From: Pyricularia pennisetigena
Lineage: Eukaryota; Ascomycota; Sordariomycetes; Magnaporthales; Pyriculariaceae
Assembly (NCBI RefSeq): GCF_004337985.1
Contig: NW_021940918.1
Span: 3,751,285 to 3,815,284 of the forward strand
DNA length: 64,000 nt
Reading direction: 5' to 3'
This document shows, piece after piece, positions 12,500 to 23,458 of the stretch; the first letter of the stretch is position 1; every line of letters begins with the position of its first letter. The translations under genes and the position numbers were made by a program. The notes under the pieces were generated by a model. That model had not been told where the DNA came from. It saw only the letters and a program-made list of their open reading frames with translations, and did not search any database.

Positions 12500-13372
12500 G
12501 GGGTGTAAGTCCGGAGTGCTTTGGGGATAAAATTTGGTTATATATCCTGGTTTTTCGCATTTAAAATATTTACCATTTTTGGGATTTTTACGCGGTTTTT
12601 TATATTGGGTCGCGTTAAAGTCCATAAATCCGTTATATATTCCGTAGGAAATACTATATTGGCGAAACGGTTTAAAGTATTAGTATTTGCGTCCTGTGTT
12701 GGTTTATCGCAAAGCTGGCCCCCATACGCTGCGTTTTTCGCGTCGTTCCAATTTCCGTTCGTAAAATCGGTTATCGATTTTAATTGCTAATTTTACGTAT
12801 TCGGCTAAGGTATCGGGTCGTTCTTTTTTAACAAATTCGTTTTTAACTTTTTTTTTAAATCCCGCATAAAAGCGTGCCATTAGGGTTTCGGGGCCCCATA
12901 ATAATTTAGCGGTAATTTATCGAAATTTACTGGTATATTTGGATACCGATTTGGTTTGGGTAAAGCGTACCAGCTTACGTTTAACCGTGCGTTCCTCGTT
13001 TGGGCTACCGAATGCTTCCTTAAAACATTTTTCGAAATTTTCGTAATTATCGAAAATGCGGTTAGTTTCAGTTTTACGGTTTTTTTCCTCATCGTAATCC
13101 AAATAGTTTCGTAGGATTGGTTCGAACCAGGCAAACGCATTGCCTTTTAGTAGCGAAATTGCGTAAATAACCTTTTTTGCGTTATTATCGAAATTATCTT
13201 CGTTAAAATAAAAATAAGCCCGGGTTCCCGTAAGGAATCCCTGCAAAGTATTTGGGGTGCCATTATAGGGTAATGGTAAAAAATATTTAATATAATTCCT
13301 ATTGGTTCGATTAATTTGTTCGGTTATTCGTTCCTGGAATTGTCGATTTTCTGTTTGGAGCGTCGCGACCAT
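12500..13372 (-). pseudogene. Gypsy gag with zinc-knuckle remnant
   Basis: The open segment 13372-12917 reads LPLPYNGTPNTLQGFLTGTR and GNAFAWFEPILRNYLD, typical of the Retrotrans_gag domain. TQTKSVSKYTSKFR is at its end. Farther on, about 12590-12510, YFKCEKPGYITKFYP is a decayed CCHC knuckle. The start Met at 13372 follows the 5' LTR by about 135 bp. Confidence 0.82.
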
Positions 13373-13507
13373 TTAACGTAAAACGTTAGCGCTGGCCGGA
13401 ACGTTAATGGTAAAAGGGGTTTAAAGGGTGGTTTTGTTGGAAAATATTATTTCGGCGATATTATTCGGTATATTTTAAAATAAAATATTAAATAGGAGCA
13501 ATTAAAA

Positions 13508-13962
13508 TATTACGATTAAAATATCGGGTAACCTGTTTTTAAGGTAAAGTACAGTGGGTTAAAGCAATTGAGCGTTTTAATTGGGTAATTGGGGTTTTTA
13601 ATAACTGGGGTAAAATTATAATCGTTTTCAAATAAATATTAAAATTAATTAAAATTTGATTGTTATTAAGCAATCCTAAAATCGAATTTATTTACATGGT
13701 AATAAGCGTACCTTATATAAATTATATTTCGAATGTAATTTCCCTTAATCTGTCACAGATCGCAAAAATCACTTCGCCTAATTTATTGTAATCTTTTAAG
13801 GATTATTAAGATTACCTTTTTGGCGATTACGTGGCGTTACGTAATTTTTCCCTTAGGTAATCGATGTTCTGTTGTCGGCGATTTCTTTGGGCGAGTGTCG
13901 TTAGGAGGGGTGTGACCCCGCCTGGCCTCATTGGTACCGACCCATCTTGTCTGGTCGTAACA
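13508..13962 (-). repeat. Gypsy 5' LTR (right copy)
   Basis: This copy ends CGTAACA at 13962. It is followed by the ACGTT duplication and by the resumed copia reading frame. Confidence 0.92.
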
Positions 13963-13967
13963 ACGTT

Positions 13968-14613
13968 GCGCACGCAGCATTAATACTTTTTAAATTTTTT
14001 ACTAATTTTAATCCTTTTTACAAACGTTTAACCAAAAAAATATTATTTTATTTATACAGCACGAAGTTTTTAGGAATTAAATACGGAATAAACGACCAAA
14101 ATTAACATTTTATATTCGCAAATAACGCATTTTTCGGCGACGATTTAAATACGAGGAAATTTTTAAAAGGATATGTAATAATACTATTCGGAGGAACTAT
14201 TAACTGGAAGGCGGCAAAGTAAATTACGGTAACGACGTTTATAATAAAAGCAAAATTACACGCACTATCGAAAGCGGCCAAAAAAACTATGGCTTTAAAA
14301 CGGATTTTTAAGGAAATACAGCTAAATTTAGGCCAATTTTGGAATCTATATTGCGATAATAAATAAACGATTCGCTTAATCGTTAATAAAAACTTTCGTA
14401 TTAATATTAACCTGCGCTATATAAATATATAAAATATATGGTTTAAACAGGAGCACGCCAAAAAAAGTTTCCACGTTATTTACCTGGAAATAAAGTTTAT
14501 ATTTGCAAACGGATTTATTAAATCGTTATTAATCCCTAAATTCGAATATTTTAGGGCATTTTTAAATTTTTATAACGTTTAACAAGATTTAAAAAGGAGT
14601 TCGGAAGCACGGT
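13968..14613 (+). pseudogene. Copia RNase H remnant (continuation after the gypsy insertion)
   Basis: The frame resumes as AHAALILFKFFTNFNPFYK, then FLGIKYGINDQN, LHALSKAAKKTMALKRIF, NLYCDNK, and KKSFHVIYLEIKFIFANGFI. These are the conserved copia RNase H blocks (E-x-x-ALS-x-A, DN-x, H-I-x-x-R). It ends at TAA near 14613 after RSSEAR. Confidence 0.8.
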
Positions 14614-16642
14614 AAGGAGTATAATATTAAATAACGCGTATTAAACCTACCAAAAAAAAAAAAAAAACGACGATAAAAGGCAACGAATATATAAAATAAC
14701 GAATATTTAAAACCGAAGCCCACCCATAAAAAAACTTAATGGCCGGCGCCAACGCCGCCAGGAAATAATATAAAATAAATGCCCGTAATGGGTTAATTAT
14801 TAAAAATCGCACCCATTACCGCCGGTACGCCACCTATAATAATTAACCCCGATCCCACCTGGATATTACGAAATAACGCCTCCTTTACGCCTTACGGCGC
14901 AAAAGGAACATTAAAAACCCTTTTTACGGGTTTTGGCGCAGGAATATTTTTCGCCTGGAAAATTACCAATTTTTTCGTTTAGGATTCGGTCCAATCCCGG
15001 AAATGGTACGTAACCACGTTCCAAAAAAATTGGACCTTTTTAACGGGGGTACGCGGCGATATAAAAAACGTTTGGTCCAAATCGCGCGCGGCGCGCTTAA
15101 AAAGTCCCCTAATTGGGAAAAAAAAGCAGGTATACTTATTTCGGCAATTCCAGCAACGCGGTAAACGCGCTCCCCGAATACGGGAACGCACACCGGGTTA
15201 ATTAACGTATAAACCGGTCGCAATTCCGGACAAATACGTTTTCGCATACCCGAAATATAATACCGGGCAATTTATAAAATCGTTTAAACGTACACGACGG
15301 GGGCGAAAACGACGCGATTATACCACGTACGTTAATTTACGTTATTTATAAATAAACGTTTTAAAATAGGGGAAATATTTACGAAACGGACGGGGCGGTC
15401 GTCGTTATTTTCCTTTTCCTTATCCTCCTCCTCTTTTTCGGTTTTTTCCCTCTTCCTCCTCCGTATACCTTTCGGTTTTTGCATATATAATTAATATTAC
15501 CCCACGTTTTTAAATACGGTTTGGGAATAATTTACGGGGTTTTTAACGCCGCGCGCGCCTTTAATACGCCCGGAAACGGTTTTAAAAGCGGCGGTTTGGG
15601 CAGGCGCGGGGGCGGATTCGGTAACAACAGGAACGGGAACGGTAAAGGGCGCGGTAAAAACGGGCGCTGGGTCGGTAAAACCCCCGACCATTAATATTTC
15701 GGTAATAATTTTTTCGGTTTACGTTTCGGAAATTACCGTTTCGGCGGGGACAGCGGCGGGGGCCGTATCGGTAACCGTAAAAATAAAAGCGGCGCCGGTA
15801 ACGACGGTAAAAAAGGTTTATATTTTACCGTTAATTTAATATTATAAAACCGGTTGCAATATAAATTATACCCGTTGGTTTTTAACCTCCCGTTGGGAAA
15901 ATTGAAAAACGCGCTGCAATTGCAACGCCTCGGTTGCGTTGGTTCGTTTATACATATATAAAAAACGCGTTAACAAAATCGTACGTTCGGAAATTCGCCA
16001 AAGCGTAGGTGAGAATTTATAATTATACGCGCTTTTCGGCGCGACTAAACCGATTCCCGTTAATAAAAATAAATAAAAACATTATATTATACCCGTTAAC
16101 CAGCGCCCAACCGGTATTTAGCGCATAAAACGGTTTGCGCACAGCGTAACCCGCCAAACAAACGAAAAAAAACCTATTTTTATTATTATTATTATTGCTG
16201 CTAATACTAATATCGGCGTTAATAGGCGCGCAAATCGTTAAACGCAAAATACAGGGCGCAAACAACCACTTACAAATTAGGTATTTGGGTATAAAGTGAA
16301 AATTAAAATTAAAATTCGGATTTAAAAAAACGAACGAAATATATATTCGCCGTGCGTTTACCAATTTTATTACAAATTATTATCGCTATTAATACAATAA
16401 AAGGCACAATATTACGGATTCGTCGCCATTAAAAAAGGTTTACCGCCTGCGCTAAATATAATAGGAAACGCTAAAAGCTGGTAAAACCCGTTTACGGCGC
16501 GCGTTGTACCGCTACCGTTTATTAGCATTATAAATCTCCTTTATTTACGTAAATAAATATATACAAATATTGGCCGTAAAGGCTGTATATAATTATATAG
16601 ACAATTGATTCTGCTTATTTACGCAGAATCAACTGGGGGGTG
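14614..16642. other. Unexplained 3' segment of the copia element with long degraded frames on both strands
   Basis: About 2 kb separates RNase H from the 3' LTR. In the plus frame that continues pol, readable protein-like stretches occur between TAA codons (for example PFYGFWRRNIFRLENYQFF and PKKLDLFNGGTRRYKKRLVQ). On the minus strand one frame from an ATG at 16528 to about 14627 is interrupted, as far as I followed it, only by TAA and TAG. It has a Pro/Ala-rich part and a Lys/Glu-rich part near 15440-15380. A second minus frame (15191-14979) has CWNC. I cannot tell which strand was coding. A G-run at 16635-16640, next to the LTR, is the likely polypurine tract. Confidence 0.5.
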
Positions 16643-16808
16643 TGTTGCAATAAATAGATTTTGGCATTACATGACCAGATGAGTTTAGTTAGCGCTGTGC
16701 ATACTATAAAAGCGCTGCCACGCTCGTTAGCCTAGATAGCGCACCCTACCTGAATACATGGCTCTCCTACCACTTATGCAGGCTGCACGTGTACGTTCGT
16801 GTGCGTCA
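16643..16808 (+). repeat. Copia 3' LTR
   Basis: This 166-bp repeat begins TGTTGCAA and ends TGCGTCA. The next five bases GCTTC repeat the left target site. An apparent end at GCAACA (16841) is outside the repeat. Confidence 0.92.
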
Positions 16809-16813
16809 GCTTC

Positions 16814-17580
16814 TCCAACTTTAGCCCCGGGTAGGGCAACACTGGGGAGCCAATCACAAGGCAAGCGCACCCGCCAAGGAAGCAACTAGCATCGCCAACA
16901 GAACTCTACAGAGGACGTTAAACCCGGAACCCGGCACCACACGATACGTACCGTACCACAATCAACGATGGGCACCTCCGGTAGGTAGGATTTTCTCACT
17001 TGGGGATCAAAGTTTGCCGCGGCTGCTGGCGATATGACGCAAGCTCTCGCGTGAATGGAATAGTTGTGTATTACAGTACAAACGTCTGCGTGATTTTCTT
17101 TGTTTCAAAAATAGGTACTCTGCGAGGAGCCATATGGGTATTGCGCCCCGTCTTGTAAGAGCAATTTAATGGCAAAGAACCATGAAAGGCTGAGCAAAAG
17201 CCCATCATCCATAAATAACACTAGGTATAAGTTAAGTTCTGGTCAAGAGTAGTTTTCGACGATCCAATGTCAGAACCCCAGACTGGGGGGAAGTGAGAAA
17301 CTGCAAGAAACCCTCAATCAAAAGAAAAAACGGCTGCGCCCAGTGCTATGTTTATGCCCATGTCGTCGTAATAGCAAACCCGCAAGACGCATTGCTGTAT
17401 TCCAGTTCGCAATGAAAGGATCTCAAAAGCACACATAAACTATATATATAACTAACGCCCCTGCCGACGGCGTACAATTAGGCCGCATACCAGGCTTTCG
17501 TCACCGTCCACGCCAGGGATGCTTGCGCTTGTTGACAACCGTCTGCGCAGCCTCCCGTTCGTGGTCACGTAAATTCCCTT
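16814..17580. other. Intergenic region, 3' of the SPIN90/Ldb17 gene
   Basis: Base composition is normal again from the element boundary on. It holds the presumed 3' UTR of the minus-strand gene and no supported reading frame. Confidence 0.5.
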
Positions 17581-19407
17581 CTAGGAAACAGAAGTCGTTT
17601 CTGGCCCCCTAAGATTCGCAGCGGATGCTGCCTGTTTCAGTCGGGTTGTGCGCCGCGGCGGAGGCGCTTTCGGAGGCACCTTTTTATTCGTGTGCGTCTT
17701 GGTTGTTGTGCTTGTGCAGCTGTCGGTACCCGACTCGTCGGCGCTTTCGCACAGGCTGTTCACCAAGCTGCTCGTGACGGGCTGTGTCGGCACCAACAGC
17801 TTTCCATGCCGGTGCTTGGGAACTTCTGGCCGCACCCTCTTGGATTTCGCGATTGTTCTGGCTGTCTCTTCGTCAGGCTTGGTGCCGTTTTCTTCCAACG
17901 CCTTTGAAGGTTTCTTGGCCCCCACTCCATGATCGGCCCTGCGACTAGGTGTCTGGACGCCGGGCTTCTCCATCACGGCCGCGACGTCACTGACACTAAC
18001 AGAGCTCCCTATTTGCGACTCAGAAAGGCTCATCCCAATAAGTTTACGAGCCACCTCGCTCTCTCCACTGCCCACTGGTGACAGTTCCTTCGGTTCTAAC
18101 CCCAGCCACTTGACCTTGGACACGCGGTCTACCAGGCGCAAGGTAGTATCGTCGGCCGGCGCGAAATGTGCATTCTCTGCCCCGCCCAGGATGCGCACCA
18201 CCCTGATCAGCTCCTCACGCTTATAGTGAGGCGGGTGGCTCAGCTGCGTGTGCGCCAGGAGGGGGTATAAAACACGCAAATATGTATGTCGTAAAGCAGA
18301 CGACTCGTTGGGCAAGTCTAATAGGTTGCGGATGATAACATCCAGGAGCACCCGGAGGTCGTTTGTGTAAAAGTACTCGTAGGTCGCTTTGGTTGTGAAT
18401 AACAGATAGAGCAGCTTCAATATCAAAAGTTGCAATGAAGTTTCCGTCTCACGGTTCAGCAACAAGATTATATTCTCCCCAAAAGTTCTGAAATCAGGTC
18501 CACGCATGCTCAGAACCTTGATTACTCGATTTGTCAACGGCGCCTCGTTTGAGCGCATGGTGGATGCGACCATATACTGTTCGTTCAAGACTAGCTGCAG
18601 ATTCGAACAGTTGCCAAGTCAGTCGTTTTTCTTTTCAGAATACATACCAAGCCTTGACAAACACAGATCGAGTGCGACGTACTAAAACGCGTATTATCGG
18701 GTAGTGATACGGGTCATCAACGTCGTCGGAAAGACTTTCAATGACCTGAAACATGTACTGAACAAACTCATCCGTCACCTGCATCAAGTCCTCGGCGCCG
18801 ATGCGCTCGATGCGCGACATCTCGTACACCAGCTCGAGCAGCAGGCGGTGCAGGCGGCGGTCGTTGTCGCGCGTGCCGTTGATGAGCTCGACCAGGCGCG
18901 GGAAGCATCCGTCGTCGATCATGCGGCGGAACATGACCTCGTCGGACCGGCCGTCGAGCAGCAAAAAGTTGGCAATGACGTGCAGCGGGCCCGCCTCGTC
19001 CTCCTGCAGCAGGCTGTAGATGATCTGCGTCCGCACGTACTCGCTGTTGCGGCTAAACACGTCGCTGTCCCGGAGCTGCTGCGAGCAGGCCGCTACGTCG
19101 TCCTCGGTCGAGAGGTAGAGTTCGCGGCACGACGACACCAGGTACAACCATGAGCGGAGGACGTCGTCGATCGACTCGGAACTGGAGCATTTTGCCGAGA
19201 GTATATTTTCCATTTCTGCAACGTCAAACATGCGAGGAAACATCAGAGGCCGGTGGTTAGAAAGTCTTAAGAATTTGCCCGCGGAAGAATCGATGGCCCG
19301 AAGAAATAATCTCAGAAACCCCGTCGCTTAAGCAACTGACCTTGCCAGAACTGCTCCTCGCCCTCCACCGGCACGGAGCCTGACTGCTCCGCGTCGGCGT
19401 CCGCCAT
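17581..19407 (-). CDS. SPIN90/Ldb17 (Dip1-type) actin regulator
   Basis: Three exons join in phase: 19407-19341, 19215-18683 and 18594-17581, giving 537 aa. The first two thirds form an all-helical armadillo-like domain. Recognisable blocks are the stretch ending [50 protein letters not shown], and [20 protein letters not shown]. These are typical of the SPIN90/Ldb17 leucine-rich domain (DUF2013). Known members (fission yeast Dip1, budding yeast Ldb17) bind Arp2/3 complex and start linear actin filaments at endocytic patches. The C-terminal 200 residues are disordered, with basic and Pro-rich motifs ([19 protein letters not shown]) that could bind SH3 domains, as known for Ldb17. The start is fixed by a short 67-nt exon encoding [10 protein letters not shown]. 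The first intron is 125 nt. Confidence 0.85.
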
Positions 19408-20432
19408 AGTTTCACGTTTCTGAACACGGCGGTCAAGACATTTGATAGGCAAGGAGATAGTTGTGCACCAGGCTTGGGTGCTATCGAGAAGCTATTGTGG
19501 TCAAGGAAAGAATCGAAGAGAAAACAAGACTACGAAAGCCAGGTCCCAAAAAAAAAAAAAAAAAAAAAAAAAGAGCTGCTCCAGTGGCATATATCTCAAG
19601 GAAGTAACAAGCGACGCATTGCCATTTCTCTAACGGAAGTGGCTCTTTGTCGTTGCAGAACTGCAAGACCAAACTTGTGGTTGGGGTTAGTTAATGACTG
19701 GACTGGGACAAGGGCGACGCACAAGACGTTTTGGGGGGTTTGGCGGGCAGGGTCGGATTCACCGTCTTCATGGCGGGTCAAGCAAATATCCCCGCAGTAG
19801 CGTCCAGCCCCACGACGTGGGGTTTCAGGCTTGATCAAGGCTTGCTGCTCAAGGGTTCAACCTGATGCTGGATAGGATTCAATAAGTATTTCACGCAGTG
19901 TAGGTGTTTATTTAATGAAAATACCTAGACGGGGGTGACATTGTTTTGCGCCCATGTCGCATCAGTCTCCAGCGCGAATTTAATGTTGATATTCTTGTTT
20001 CCCGGGTGATTATACCATGTTTACTAGGTACCTCCCTACCTAGCTTGGCAGCTTGCAAACCCCATCAAATTCACATGCATACGAAGCAATTCACAATTAA
20101 AAGCTTGGGCTACTTTATATCTAAGACTATGTATGACAACAAAAGCCACAAAGCTCAACAGAGCACAAATTAGAAAACGAAGTTGTATCAATGCACATCC
20201 ATATCACATGGTTACCTCTAATTCGTCCTCATGCCATCCGCAAACCCATCTTGTCCCCTTCTTCTATCTATAAGGTATATACCGCAACGCCGACTCTATC
20301 AATTGAATAAATCCCAAGTAGCCTACAAATAATCGAGCCCATTAGCACCAAAGTAATAATAGCAAAAACTAGAACAACAAAACAATACTGCACATTGCAC
20401 TCTCGCCATGGCACAAATCCGTACCAGGAATC
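19408..20432. other. Intergenic region between two minus-strand genes
   Basis: This is the promoter of the SPIN90/Ldb17 gene, with a 25-A run at 19548-19572, and the 3' flank of the PDAT gene. No supported coding region is present. Confidence 0.5.
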
Positions 20433-22430
20433 CTAAGCTGATTGCGAACCGTGCTTGGCGTAATCGTCATACACCTTGACCTTGGCGGCATAGTCAATTA
20501 TGTTGCTGACGATGTGATTCTTGATGGAGTCTCCCTTTCCGGCCGCAACTTGGAGGATCAGCTCGTTCAGAGTCTGCCGCCCGAGGATATCGACGTGGTC
20601 CGCAGTGTTGGGGCCACCACGCGGGTTGAATCGATCTGGCTCGTGCGGCATTTCGACAACGGTTACCTTGGCTCCAGCCGGGTTGTACCGCTTGTATTTC
20701 CACCCGTGGTTGCACATGTAACCTGAACTAATCAGATTTACCGTCCCGTCGCCCTCGCCCAGCACCACTCCGTGGTCGATTTCACCTCGTGTCAGCCCCG
20801 TGTCAATGGTGATGCTGAGATTTGTCAACGCAGGGAACTCAGGCGTCCTGTAGTAGTATGCACGCTCTGTCGGCTTGCCAACGCCATAGAAGCAGTAGAT
20901 CTTGAGATTCGGTGCGAGCGGGAGGCGAGTCTCCAACGGGTTGATCCATTTTGTGGGATCGTTCTCATTCGCATCCACTTCGGCTTTGGTGTTGGCAACC
21001 CCGTGTGAGTAGCTTCGCTTCACATTGTTCTGATACCAATCTTCGCTTGTATCGAACAAGTACTGCATGGCATTGCTAACCGTCAAGTTCTTTGTCGGTG
21101 CCGTTTTGTTATACCCATACCCATTCCTGAAGTTCAAAACTGGACCATAAGACTTTTGTTGCCCAGGCAGGTCATCAGGTGCCCATGTGGCATTTCCCCA
21201 GACGGCGTCGCCCCCTAAGGGCAACATTGACGAGATGCCAGGCATCTGGCGGAACATCTGAGCTCTCTCCTCCTTGCTGAGAAATTTCTCGAGGCCGTAT
21301 ACGGCAAATGCATTGAGCTGGGCAGTGTCTCGCATCTCTCCGGAAAGAACAGCCGTCAGGTCCTTCACGGCTCCTAGCATGCAGCCGCTAATATTGATCC
21401 ATGAGTCGATATGACGGTCTACCCAGTCGTCACCACCCTTTCCGCCCTTTTGCGAGGCGACCCAATGGAAAAAGTAGAACAGCACTTGGCTGCCCATGCT
21501 GTGAGATACTAGCACAGCCTTGCGACCCGAGGTCAGGGTCGCTGTCTCAATGTACATCTTGAGCCGGGTGAAGTACTGATCTCGCACCTCGAGATTCGGG
21601 TACGATAATCGCCAATCATATGCGGCGGTAAAGGCGGTGTTGGTATCATATCCCAGCGCAGCCAGGTTCTCTAGGATCTTATTCCAGATCCAGTAGCCTG
21701 TGATGAAGAAGTCGGTTGCATCGAAGCCCTGAGCAGCCCGCAACTTGATGTCAGGAGGGTCAAGCCCCGTAACTTTGTCGAGCATGACGTGCCTCTTCCA
21801 GGCCTCCTTGTCCAGCACCAGTGCCCTCATCATTGTCCAACTTCCCCAGAGTCTTTTGCGAAAATAGGGGCGGGAGGAGTTGGCGGTGCCCCACGACTCC
21901 AGGCCAGTCGAGATGACACCTGGCACCATGACCACGGGAAAATGTGCCTGTAGACCCTCAGCCTTGGCCTTGACTCCAACGGAGAAGGGCTCGGAAGAGC
22001 TATCGACAAAATCGCGTTCGCCTCTCTGTAACAAGATCACACCGTCGTCTTGTCAGCAGGTTGCACTTGTCGAGAAAAGATGGCATGCTCCGTTGTCACT
22101 CACAACTAGGTCCGACATATCCTTGACCAAGCCTGCGGGCAGCACATCTAACAAGCTGTCCATGCTCATTCCCAGATCACCAAGCTCGGGAAAGTCTATC
22201 AGGTCATTTGTCTTGGCGAAGCCGGCGGCTATTATTCCCGACAAACTCCCGAGCAAGAAGATGAACGTGTTGCGGCGTTTCCGCGTGCGAGGCTTGTGGT
22301 GTACGACATGAATCTTCTTGTCCTTGCCCTCTCGGGCCGGACTCGCAGTCCTCGGGGTGTCTGTGGGGGTTGTGGTCGGTGAGGGTGATTCTTCGTGGAC
22401 CACAGGTCTTCGGCGCAGTGCGGTGGCCAT
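20433..22430 (-). CDS. LRO1: Phospholipid:diacylglycerol acyltransferase (PDAT, Lro1 type)
   Basis: Two exons, 22430-22104 and 22025-20433, give 639 aa, close to yeast Lro1 (661 aa). The enzyme moves an acyl chain from the sn-2 position of a phospholipid to diacylglycerol and makes triacylglycerol at the ER and lipid droplets. A cytosolic basic N-terminus (KPRTRKRR) is followed by one membrane segment at residues about 54-72 (NTFIFLLGSLSGIIAAGFA) and a lumenal LCAT-family domain. The lid and oxyanion region reads VVMVPGVISTGLESWG. The nucleophile is Ser285 in VLVSHSMGSQ. The acid and base are probably the Asp in LGEGDGTVNLIS and the His in NTADHVDILGR. An in-frame upstream ATG at 22502 would add 24 residues. 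I prefer 22430 because of its CCATGG context. Confidence 0.93.
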
Positions 22431-23015
22431 GGTCCGGAAGGGCGCGGAAGGACCGCGAGGTAAAGTTGAGCTACAAGTGTCGTTTGATGGTCGAAGCCGC
22501 AAGGAGATCGGGCGTTGGTGCTATATTAAGTCTTATTTATAAGGTCTTGCGGCGTGTGTGTGTGGGCTGCAGCAGCTAACAGTCGGTAACGGTCGTGTCG
22601 ATCGACGAGCGCAGCGAATAGCAAGAACCGTAATCTGTGTAGGTATGCAATGATGGTAACGGATCCAAAGGTTGCAGTGCGTGCAGTAATGGCACGATTT
22701 TAAATGACAAGCCCAGGGGAGGGAAAAGGGTTTTTTTTTTTCAAGGCGCAAAATAAAAAGTAGCGAAGAAATAATGCGATCAGTTCGCCCGGGAAGACTA
22801 GAAGGTGCTGTCAAGAAGCTACATCCTTCCACTAAAAAAATAAAATAAATAAATGAAAAATATACAGCTTCCTAGAAGTAAACCCGAAGGACGGCCCCGA
22901 GGCGCTAACAGCCACATTTGATTGCAAAACTGATTCTAGCGTGTCGGGCTATCATCACATGTAGTCCTTCAAATCAAAATCCAAAAAGTACCGACCTTAG
23001 TATCGAGTAGTTAAT
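22431..23015. other. Promoter region of the PDAT gene
   Basis: The stretch is purine/AT-mixed with T and A runs (22730-22741, 22833-22860). No supported gene is seen before the gap. Confidence 0.45.
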
Positions 23016-23458
23016 NNNNNNNNNNNNNNNNNNNNNNNNNNNNNNNNNNNNNNNNNNNNNNNNNNNNNNNNNNNNNNNNNNNNNNNNNNNNNNNNNNNNN
23101 NNNNNNNNNNNNNNNNNNNNNNNNNNNNNNNNNNNNNNNNNNNNNNNNNNNNNNNNNNNNNNNNNNNNNNNNNNNNNNNNNNNNNNNNNNNNNNNNNNNN
23201 NNNNNNNNNNNNNNNNNNNNNNNNNNNNNNNNNNNNNNNNNNNNNNNNNNNNNNNNNNNNNNNNNNNNNNNNNNNNNNNNNNNNNNNNNNNNNNNNNNNN
23301 NNNNNNNNNNNNNNNNNNNNNNNNNNNNNNNNNNNNNNNNNNNNNNNNNNNNNNNNNNNNNNNNNNNNNNNNNNNNNNNNNNNNNNNNNNNNNNNNNNNN
23401 NNNNNNNNNNNNNNNNNNNNNNNNNNNNNNNNNNNNNNNNNNNNNNNNNNNNNNNNNN
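23016..23458. other. Assembly gap (443 N)
   Basis: The unknown bases are bounded on the right by a T12 run (23459-23470). Reading frames shown across it are meaningless. Confidence 0.99.

Larger units (their letters stand above)
6710..13962 (-). mobile_element. Ty3/gypsy chromovirus nested in the copia pol gene, RIP-degraded
   Basis: Two 455-bp LTRs (6710-7164 and 13508-13962) end in inverted TGTTACGA/TCGTAACA, with the left TG mutated to TA. ACGTT flanks the element at 6705-6709 and 13963-13967 as a perfect 5-bp target duplication. On the minus strand the order is gag, zinc knuckle, protease, RT, RNase H, integrase and chromodomain, which places it in the chromovirus group of Ty3/gypsy. A purine tract AAAAGGGGAGATTTAA lies next to the 3' LTR (7165-7180 complement). 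Many nonsense codons make it inactive. It inserted after the copia element, and both are now equally RIPed. Confidence 0.93.
1490..16808 (+). mobile_element. Ty1/copia LTR retrotransposon, RIP-degraded, interrupted by a nested gypsy element
   Basis: Two 166-bp LTRs (1490-1655 and 16643-16808) begin TGTTGC and end GCGTCA. They are flanked by the same 5-bp target duplication GCTTC (1485-1489 and 16809-16813). The plus-strand interior carries degraded gag, protease, integrase, reverse transcriptase and RNase H in the order protease-integrase-RT-RNase H, which defines the copia superfamily. The RT/RNase H region is split at 6709/13963 by a 7,253-bp gypsy insertion. Without the insert and its duplicated target the element is about 8.1 kb, long for a fungal copia. 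The excess is mostly the 2-kb segment after RNase H. The interior is very AT-rich, with many TAA/TAG stops and preserved CG dinucleotides, as expected from RIP. It is not functional. Confidence 0.93.

Noticed and set aside
16809..16841. Copia 3' LTR ending at GCAACA (inverted to TGTTGC)
   Set aside because: The sequence after TGCGTCA is not shared with the 5' LTR. The shorter end gives a perfect GCTTC duplication and equal LTR lengths.
18704..19153. Plus frame opposite the SPIN90/Ldb17 gene
   Set aside because: This is a shadow of a well-supported minus-strand exon.
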